Of a stretch of 64,000 nt of DNA, positions 58,297 to 64,000 are shown piece after piece (within the stretch, counting starts at the first letter, position 1; every line of letters starts with the position of its first letter). The notes beneath the pieces are model-generated. The model made no database searches. It was given only the letters and a program-made list of their open reading frames with translations, and was not told the origin of the DNA. Origin of the DNA: Brucella pecoris (GTDB lineage: Bacteria > Pseudomonadota > Alphaproteobacteria > Rhizobiales > Rhizobiaceae); contig NZ_VEWK01000012.1 in assembly GCF_006376675.1 (NCBI RefSeq), positions 1 through 64,000 of the forward strand, written 5' to 3'. A program made the translations under genes and the position numbers.

Positions 58297-59577
58297 ATGA
58301 CAGAGGTTCATTTTGGTTCCCCCGTTACCACCTTGTCGCAATCGCGAGACGATAGGCTTCTCATGGTTCTGATCGGTGCGCTCTATTTCTCGCAAGGCTT
58401 GCCGATGGGGCTTGCTATGGAAGCGCTGCCTGTCATCATGCGCCAGAATGGTGTACCGCTTGAGATATTGGCATTCATTCCTCTGGCCGGTCTTCCGTGG
58501 ATACTCAAAATATTCTGGGCACCACTTGTCGACAACCACTGGAGCCTCCGGTTAGGGCGTCGTCGCAGCTGGATCATTCCGATGCAGTCGGTTCTTCTGC
58601 TATCGATGATGGCGCTTGCTTTCATTCCTGCAGTTTCAAGCAATGCGCTGCTGATGATCGTCATCATGGCGATCGGTATGTGCGCAAGTGCTACGCAGGA
58701 CACGGCGACCGATGGCCTTGCCGCTGAACGTCTGCGTGCTGGTGCGTTGAGCCGGGCGAATGCTCTTCAGATCGCTGGCATGATGGGGGGCTTCATGGTC
58801 GGCGGTGGTGGCACCCTGCTTTTCATCGATACGCTTGGCCAGCGCAACCTGCTCCTGATCCTCTCGCTGATACCGTTTGCATCCATTCTTCTCGTGCTTG
58901 CATGGAAGGAGGATGCTTTGCAGGGTGCGAGCATCGGGCATGGTAAGGCGCGGCTTTCGGATTGCTTCCGTCGGCAGGGCATCTGGCCATTACTGCTATT
59001 GGCCTTCCTTTATGGCGGCGCCCATGCGGGTGGTGCGAGCGTTACAAAACTCTTTCTCGTCGATCTGGGCTGGACAAACCGCGATGCGGGGCTCGTCGCC
59101 ACGCTTGGCGGTCTGGTGCTGATTTTCATCGGTAGTCCGGTCGGCAGCAGGCTTGCGGCGGACAGGCTTTGGACCGGCCTGACCACTGGCGTCGTCGTGG
59201 TGATGCTGGGTTTTGGCGCATGGGGACTTCTGGCTCTCCATGCCATTCCGGTCGGGTGGCCAGGTGTGGTCGCCGCGACCGTATTGCTGAATGTCGGCAG
59301 CGGCATTATCGCAGTCTGTGCCGCGACGCTAATCATGGCATTCGGCGGTGCAGGTAAGCAGGCCGGAACCGATGTAACATTGCTGCAAAGCATCAATGTC
59401 ACCGGCGAGATGCTTCTCGCGGGTGTCGTCGTGTGGCTCGCCGCTTCTATCGGCTACAGTGCGATGTTCTTGTTTGTCGCAGCCGGATGCCTGATCATCG
59501 TCGCGGTCGCCCGGATAGTGAGACGCGCACTCGCACCTTCCACCCTCTTGCATTCGGAAGGGGCGCGGGATGAATGA
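58297..59577 (+). CDS. RhtX/FptX-like MFS permease (second copy)
   Basis: The 426-residue, twelve-helix MFS protein is AmpG/RhtX-like. It shows IGALYFSQGLPMGLAMEALP, LPWILKIFWAPLVDNHW, ATQDTATDGLAAERL and later AGKQAGTDVTLLQS, blocks that align with the permease at 52724-53944. It probably carries the ferric siderophore from the periplasm to the cytoplasm. ATG 58297 is used; the frame is open to 58285 inside the receptor end. It overlaps the methyltransferase gene by 8 bases. Confidence 0.82.
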   Translation: MTEVHFGSPVTTLSQSRDDRLLMVLIGALYFSQGLPMGLAMEALPVIMRQNGVPLEILAFIPLAGLPWILKIFWAPLVDNHWSLRLGRRRSWIIPMQSVLLLSMMALAFIPAVSSNALLMIVIMAIGMCASATQDTATDGLAAERLRAGALSRANALQIAGMMGGFMVGGGGTLLFIDTLGQRNLLLILSLIPFASILLVLAWKEDALQGASIGHGKARLSDCFRRQGIWPLLLLAFLYGGAHAGGASVTKLFLVDLGWTNRDAGLVATLGGLVLIFIGSPVGSRLAADRLWTGLTTGVVVVMLGFGAWGLLALHAIPVGWPGVVAATVLLNVGSGIIAVCAATLIMAFGGAGKQAGTDVTLLQSINVTGEMLLAGVVVWLAASIGYSAMFLFVAAGCLIIVAVARIVRRALAPSTLLHSEGARDE

Positions 59578-60208
59578 TTTTGCCGAACGTCTGGTAGACC
59601 GCATCGCCCGTCGTCCGCACGGGTTTCTGGGACGCCTGCTTTATCGCTTTCCGGTCGGGCACACGCCCGGATTTGATATGGCTCTTTCTAAGGCGCCTCC
59701 GAAACAGGAGGATCACATAATAGAGGTAGGTTGCGGGGGAGGCGTCTTCATGCGTCGCGCTTTGAAAAGCGGTTGCCGCGCCACGGCATTCGACCATAGC
59801 GATGCAATGGTTGATGCCACCGGGAAGCTGAACGCCGATGCAGTCAGAACCGGCCGTCTTCAGGTTGTCAGGGCGGACGCATCGGCATTACCGCTTGAAG
59901 ACTGTCGGGCGGATAAGGCCTATTGCCTGAACGCCTTTTTCTTTTTCCCCGATCCGCAGGGGGCTATGCGGGAGATGGCGCGCGTCCTCAAACCCGGCGG
60001 TTCTCTCGTCCTTGTAACGGCTCCGCCGGATATGCGCGAACAGATCGGCGGGTATTTCAGCCGCATGGCGCAATCCATGAAATTTTATACCGGCGATATG
60101 CTCCGCGAATTGGCGCAGGGCGCCGGACTTGAGCCGAAAGACATCGTTCTGGCGCCTAGAGCCGGGATTTTGCTGCTGGCGGAAAAGAAGGCTTGTTCTG
60201 ATGACTGA
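59570..60208 (+). CDS. Class I SAM-dependent methyltransferase
   Basis: The 212-residue protein has the class I fold. Motif I is IIEVGCGGGVFM (about residues 50-61), followed by the acidic residue in AFDHSDAMVD and the VLKPGGSLVLVTAPP post-motif near 145. It resembles UbiE/MenG-type small-molecule methyltransferases. As part of a receptor-permease operon, it may methylate the imported siderophore, a breakdown product or a related metabolite. The substrate is not evident. Overlaps with the permease and cupin genes show one transcript. Confidence 0.8.
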   Translation: MNDFAERLVDRIARRPHGFLGRLLYRFPVGHTPGFDMALSKAPPKQEDHIIEVGCGGGVFMRRALKSGCRATAFDHSDAMVDATGKLNADAVRTGRLQVVRADASALPLEDCRADKAYCLNAFFFFPDPQGAMREMARVLKPGGSLVLVTAPPDMREQIGGYFSRMAQSMKFYTGDMLRELAQGAGLEPKDIVLAPRAGILLLAEKKACSDD

Positions 60209-60503
60209 TATGGAGTTGCAGATTGGCGGCGTCATAGAAGCTCCGGGTTTCAGGGGAACCGTGCTTGGTTGCCTTGAAGCGGGAGCCGTGGTGATCGAGG
60301 CCGAAATCAACGGGGAAATCGAAGCGCATGTATCCCATAACACAGAAGTCGCGGTTCTGCTTTCCGGATGCATGCGCGTCGTCATGCAAGGAGAAGAGCG
60401 CCTTTTCCGCGTGGGAGAATTCGTAATCATCCCCAAGGGCGTTGAACATGCCGTTGTAGCAGAAATACCGTCCCGGTTGCTCCTAATAGGTGCGATGGAT
60501 TAG
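60201..60503 (+). CDS. Small cupin protein
   Basis: The 100-residue single-domain cupin has the GE-x-x-HVSHNTEVAVLLSG stretch (about 36-52) and the second motif FRVGEFVIIPKGVEHAVVAE (about 70-89). It includes His residues at positions suited to binding a metal. It overlaps the methyltransferase stop by 8 bases, so it is the last gene of the second siderophore module. Its role could be a dioxygenase, an isomerase or simply ligand binding. Confidence 0.75.
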   Translation: MTDMELQIGGVIEAPGFRGTVLGCLEAGAVVIEAEINGEIEAHVSHNTEVAVLLSGCMRVVMQGEERLFRVGEFVIIPKGVEHAVVAEIPSRLLLIGAMD

Positions 60504-60623
60504 TGATCGTTTGATCAATAACGCACAAACTACACGTTCATCAATCGTAGGAACCAAGTGTTGCATGCCTTTACAGCAAACTACGATGAAGCCCTCCAAA
60601 AAATTGGCAAGATCAATAATTTG

Positions 60624-61256
60624 CTATCCGTCTTTACGATCTGCATTATGTCGTTTCATGGTTTCGGCAAGAGCGGAGTCCGTTATGCTTAAAACATCGA
60701 TTGCTCCGCGCGTGTCATACAGCCGCTCGTCCTGCCCCATCTTGAACTTGGCTTCAATTCGAGTGATCGGCAGTGCGAAGCCTACAATGTTCGGTAGTCG
60801 GCGTTGCATACCACCGAAGCCAAGCTCACGCATATGCCATCGGTTTTCACGCCCATCTTCGAGAACATCGACGAGTTCCAGCAGATGGCGTGCGGTTGCA
60901 TGATCGTCGATTTGTACCGGACGACCATGACAATGCACGACCGCAAAATTCCAGGTGGGGGCGCTGTCACGCACCGGCTCTGCTGGATACCACGACGATG
61001 AAATATAACCGTGTGGTCCGTTAAAGATCACAACTGTTTCGCGTCCCTCAGCAATCAGTTGGCTGTGTGGGTTGGCGCGTGCGAGGTGCGATTCTAACTT
61101 GATAACTCCAGCATCTGATTTTTTAAGAACAAAGGGCAGATGGGAGACAACCAGACCTGTATCACCTTGTGTAACAACTGTTGCAAAGACGGTTGCCTTG
61201 ATAAGATCCAATACTTCATTTTCGGAAAGTGGTGCGAATTCGGGTTTCGTATACAT
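60624..61256 (-). CDS. PaiB-like FMN-binding protein
   Basis: The 210-residue product matches PaiB, the FMN-binding split-barrel family annotated as negative transcriptional regulators. It shows MYTKPEFAPLSENEVLDLIK at the start, HLPFVLKK, GPHGYISSSWYP and PTWNFAVVHCHGRP in the middle, and KFKMGQDERL near the end. The family binds flavin, and its cellular function is poorly defined. It starts 1 base inside the LivH stop, at the 3' end of the branched-chain amino-acid transporter genes. Confidence 0.87.
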   Translation of the reverse strand: MYTKPEFAPLSENEVLDLIKATVFATVVTQGDTGLVVSHLPFVLKKSDAGVIKLESHLARANPHSQLIAEGRETVVIFNGPHGYISSSWYPAEPVRDSAPTWNFAVVHCHGRPVQIDDHATARHLLELVDVLEDGRENRWHMRELGFGGMQRRLPNIVGFALPITRIEAKFKMGQDERLYDTRGAIDVLSITDSALAETMKRHNADRKDG

Positions 61257-62137
61257 CAGCTTCTCTGTACGCGGATGGCCGGGATTAGTCCGTTTGGACG
61301 AATAAGTAGGATGACAATTACCCCGGAAAGGACCATGGCGTCCCGATAGGGTGCCAGTTCGGACGGAAGGGTCGCTTGCAGCAGAACTTCGATGAAGCCT
61401 AGCAAAAATCCACCGGCAACAGCGCCCGAGAGGCTACCCAAACCACCAACGACTGCCGCAATAAAGGCTTTGAGTACGGGTGTGAAACCCATCAGCGGAT
61501 CGACGGATGCGCGTTGGGCAATCCACAACATCGATGCAAGCCCCGCAAGAAGACCGGATAGCAGGAATGCCGTTGCGATGATCCGGCCGGCCGGAATGCC
61601 CATCAGACGCACGACATTGAAATCTTCGGCGGCGGCACGCATTGCCGTTCCTGTAACGGTGCGCCTGAGAAATAATTCCAATGCAATCAATGCTAGAAGT
61701 GAAACGGAAATGGAGATTGCCGGGCCTACGCCGATTGTCATGTCCCCGATCTGGAAAGCGCCTGTCATCCAACTTGGCATAGGCACGGGCTGTGCTCGCG
61801 CTGAGACGCCATTTTGAAAGAAGACTTTCAGCAGACTGGACACGGCGAAACTCGTTAAGAGCAGACTTGTGACACTCGCTCCGCGCATCGGTCGAAACGC
61901 AATACGCTCCATTAATACAGCGGCGATTGCGCCCACACCAAGGGCGACTGCGACAGCTAGACCAAAAGGTGCGCCTATGAACAGTGCGGCCAGCAGCGCA
62001 TAGCCTGAAATGGTCATCAATTCGCCATGAGCAAAATTGATCAGTCCGACGATGGAAAAGACAATTGCCAGACCGAGCGCCAGCAAGGCGTAGACGCCGC
62101 CGAGGCTGATGGCATTGATGATCTGTTGCATAATCAT
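61256..62137 (-). CDS. livH: Branched-chain amino-acid ABC permease (LivH-like)
   Basis: The 293-residue permease has about eight hydrophobic helices and the LivH signature at its N terminus (ISLGGVYALLALGLAIVFS, then GLINFAHGEL). The coupling block GTAMRAAAEDFNVVRLMGI is also visible. It forms the membrane pore of a branched-chain amino-acid importer. The frame opens at TTG 62146. ATG 62137 follows GGGAG and is preferred. It lies just after livF in an unusual order (binding protein, livF, livH), and the partner permease LivM and ATPase LivG are not in view. Confidence 0.88.
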   Translation of the reverse strand: MIMQQIINAISLGGVYALLALGLAIVFSIVGLINFAHGELMTISGYALLAALFIGAPFGLAVAVALGVGAIAAVLMERIAFRPMRGASVTSLLLTSFAVSSLLKVFFQNGVSARAQPVPMPSWMTGAFQIGDMTIGVGPAISISVSLLALIALELFLRRTVTGTAMRAAAEDFNVVRLMGIPAGRIIATAFLLSGLLAGLASMLWIAQRASVDPLMGFTPVLKAFIAAVVGGLGSLSGAVAGGFLLGFIEVLLQATLPSELAPYRDAMVLSGVIVILLIRPNGLIPAIRVQRS

Positions 62138-62142
62138 CGTAT

Positions 62143-62847
62143 TCAAGCTCCCAAATAAGCTTGGCGGACAAGATCGGAATCCGCGAGTTCTTTCGCTGTT
62201 CCAGAAAGAACGGCCTCGCCATTTGCCAGCACGGTCGCATTGTCGGCGATCTCCAGGGCCAGCGCTACATTCTGCTCGATTAGCAAAACCGTCAGTCCTT
62301 GTTCGCGCAAGCTTGCGATCAGATCGAAAACCGTGTCGATGATCTGCGGAGCAAGCCCCAGTGAAGGTTCATCAAGAAGGATGAGCTTGGGCTTTGACAT
62401 CAGCGCCCTGCCGATGGCCAACATCTGTTGTTCTCCGCCGGAAAGATTGCCACCTTTGATACGGTAATAACGGTGCAGAATTGGAAACAGCTCGAGAATT
62501 TCCTCTTCGCGTATTTTTGCTTCCGCATTGGAAAGATGCATCGCGCCCCCAAGTCGCAGATTATCTGCGACTGTTAGGCTTGCGAAAATTCGACGACCTT
62601 CTGGAACCAGCGCTATGCCGAGCCGGGAGATAGCTTCGGAGGCAAGGCCTTTCAATTCCTTGCCTTCGAAGGTGATTTTGCCGGACGCTGCTGGTACAAG
62701 ACCAGCAATCGCACCAAGGGTAGAGCTTTTGCCCGCCCCATTGGCGCCGACAAGCGCGACGATTTCGCCGTGCCCGACATTGAGATCGACGCCACGTACA
62801 GCCTCAACCTCGCCATATCGAATTTTAAGAGCGTCCAGGGTCAGCAT
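62143..62847 (-). CDS. livF: Branched-chain amino-acid ABC ATPase (LivF-like)
   Basis: The 234-residue ATPase is of the LivF subtype. Walker A is GANGAGKSST near residue 38, the signature LSGGEQQMLAIGRAL near 135 and Walker B LILLDEPSLGLAP near 155, followed by the H-loop region LLIEQNVALAL. It powers uptake with LivG/LivM/LivH. It lies 43 bases downstream of the binding-protein gene and immediately ahead of livH. Confidence 0.92.
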   Translation of the reverse strand: MLTLDALKIRYGEVEAVRGVDLNVGHGEIVALVGANGAGKSSTLGAIAGLVPAASGKITFEGKELKGLASEAISRLGIALVPEGRRIFASLTVADNLRLGGAMHLSNAEAKIREEEILELFPILHRYYRIKGGNLSGGEQQMLAIGRALMSKPKLILLDEPSLGLAPQIIDTVFDLIASLREQGLTVLLIEQNVALALEIADNATVLANGEAVLSGTAKELADSDLVRQAYLGA

Positions 62848-62890
62848 TATAATATCCCGATTGTGAAAGCGGTTTCAGCGACGTGATGGT

Positions 62891-64000
62891 TCACGGTGCG
62901 GGAACGTCTTCAGCGGCCGGAACTTCAGTTTTCACATAGTGGGGCATGCCGCCTTCATAGCGCATCAAGACTACAGGGCGCAGGGGCATGCCGGTCGTTC
63001 CCGCATAGGTGATCTTGCCAGTGACGCCGTCAAAGTCTTTGGTGGCAGCGATGGCATCACGGATAGCGCGAGGGTCGTCTGAACCCGCTGCTTTCACGGC
63101 AGCATCGAGAATGAGGCCAATTTCATACCCATTGACTTCATAGGTGGATTCAGGTGCGTGACCCGTGATTTTAGCAAAGGATTTGTCGAAAGCCTCAAGC
63201 TTGCTGCCCGGTTCGGCATAGCCTGCGGCAGTGAACACCACGCCGTCTGCCAGCTTACCAAGACCTTTGATGGTTGGTGTGTTGAGTGCATCGGCACCAT
63301 ATACTGGTGTATTAACGCCAGCGGCCCGCAACTGCTGAATAAAGGCTGGGAAGTCCGGCTCATAAGCTGCTGTCATGATCAGATCAGGCTTTTCGGCCAT
63401 ATTTTTGATCTTGGTGACTTCAGCGGAAAAGTCTGGCTGGTTCATGGTGAAGGTGCCGCGACCGATAACTTTACCGCCCTTCTTTTCAAAAACCTTGCCA
63501 AAATATTCCGGCAGGTTGGCGACATAGGTCGTGTCGGGCGATGTCAGCAGGTAAACTGATTTCTTGCCTTCAGAAAGCGCAAAATCGGCAACGGCGGTAG
63601 CTTGCACATTGTCCGCTGGATAAGTGCCAAACATCACATCGCCAACGGCAACGCTCAAGATCGGGGCTGTGCCACAAAATGTCAGCGTCGGTATGTTGAG
63701 CGGTTGCGTCAGTTGGCCGGCTGCAATGGAGGCGTCGGCATCGCAGGGTGTGATCATGATTTTCGCACCTGCATCAATCAATTCTTGCGCGACGGTCGCT
63801 GTCTGGGCTGTGTCGGTGCGGGTATCCTTGATGATCAGTTTCGCCGGGTATTTTCCACCAAGACCGCCCTTGGCGTTGATTTCGTCAATGGCCATCCGGA
63901 ATCCGGCCAGCGAAGGTTGGTCATAGGGTGCCAGGCCGCCTGTTTGTGCAGTTGCAACGCCGATGATGATATCTTCGGCTTTAGCGCTAGATGCTGCGGC
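62891..64000 (-). CDS. Branched-chain amino-acid binding protein, N terminus outside window
   Basis: This periplasmic binding protein of the LivK/LivJ type is cut by the right edge of the window. The visible 370 or so codons start within AEDIIIGVATAQTGGLAPYD, the beginning of the mature domain, so only the signal peptide and start are missing. Blocks such as MAIDEINAKGGLGGKYPAKL, GRGTFTMNQPDFSAEVTKI and YEVNGYEIGLILDAAVKAAG are typical. It is first of the visible transporter genes. The specific amino acid or amide ligand cannot be told. Confidence 0.88.
   Translation of the reverse strand, partial: AAASSAKAEDIIIGVATAQTGGLAPYDQPSLAGFRMAIDEINAKGGLGGKYPAKLIIKDTRTDTAQTATVAQELIDAGAKIMITPCDADASIAAGQLTQPLNIPTLTFCGTAPILSVAVGDVMFGTYPADNVQATAVADFALSEGKKSVYLLTSPDTTYVANLPEYFGKVFEKKGGKVIGRGTFTMNQPDFSAEVTKIKNMAEKPDLIMTAAYEPDFPAFIQQLRAAGVNTPVYGADALNTPTIKGLGKLADGVVFTAAGYAEPGSKLEAFDKSFAKITGHAPESTYEVNGYEIGLILDAAVKAAGSDDPRAIRDAIAATKDFDGVTGKITYAGTTGMPLRPVVLMRYEGGMPHYVKTEVPAAEDVPAP

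Noticed and set aside
1..64000. CRISPR array, tRNA, rRNA, integrase or attachment site
   Set aside because: None of these was seen on either strand by reading; the ends of the mobile element must lie outside the window.
61256..64000. Broken branched-chain amino-acid transporter lacking LivM and LivG
   Set aside because: The gene cluster runs off the right edge, so the missing genes may simply lie outside the window.

Overview
The window reads as a mobile, conjugative segment of an alphaproteobacterium. Hyphomicrobiales are likely, and the Brucella/Ochrobactrum group is my best guess. This rests on the gene set: a TraF/RlxS/TraG plus Trb transfer module of the kind found in rhizobial integrative and conjugative elements (ICEs), an IalB-family protein, RhtX/FptX-type permeases and FecI/FecR-type iron control. 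No integrase, replication gene, tRNA, rRNA or CRISPR array is visible, so neither end of the element is in view.

Layout. (1) 216-7252: DNA-processing half of the transfer module (DUF2840, TraF peptidase, DUF736, lytic transglycosylase, a probable oriT, RlxS-type relaxase, TraG coupling protein, ribbon-helix-helix protein). (2) 7253-20913: iron cargo splitting the transfer module. It holds an ECF sigma factor, FecR, a STN-type TonB receptor, a Fep-like ABC importer, a siderophore-interacting reductase, an ABC exporter, an Rrf2 regulator, TonB and an IalB-like protein. (3) 21008-31719: LysR regulator and a complete trbB-C-D-E-J-K-L-F-G-I mating-pair operon. The usual next gene (DUF2274) is cut after five codons at about 31731. 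(4) 31732-43850: a compact accessory island. It contains three proteins with a thymidylate-synthase-like fold (one fused to a calcineurin-type phosphoesterase), a MazG-type pyrophosphohydrolase, a uracil-DNA-glycosylase-like protein, a papain-like protease, an ImmA/IrrE-type protease with a Xre regulator, a carrier-protein-like small protein, and a Septu-like pair (HNH-AAA ATPase fusion plus HNH protein). (5) 44152-60503: three more iron/siderophore loci, two of which share one plan: AraC regulator, TonB receptor, RhtX/FptX-like permease and small-molecule-modifying enzymes. (6) 60624-64000: PaiB-like protein and part of a branched-chain amino-acid ABC transporter, probably ordinary chromosome.

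The most promising undescribed system is the nucleotide-centred set at 31950-40461. Its genes overlap or nearly touch, they converge tail to tail twice, and each promoter side has its own small DNA-binding protein and a palindromic or repeated candidate operator. The enzymes all point to deoxynucleotides or uracil/modified bases in DNA, while the protease pair beside them suggests a triggered switch. A role in anti-phage defence is inference only.
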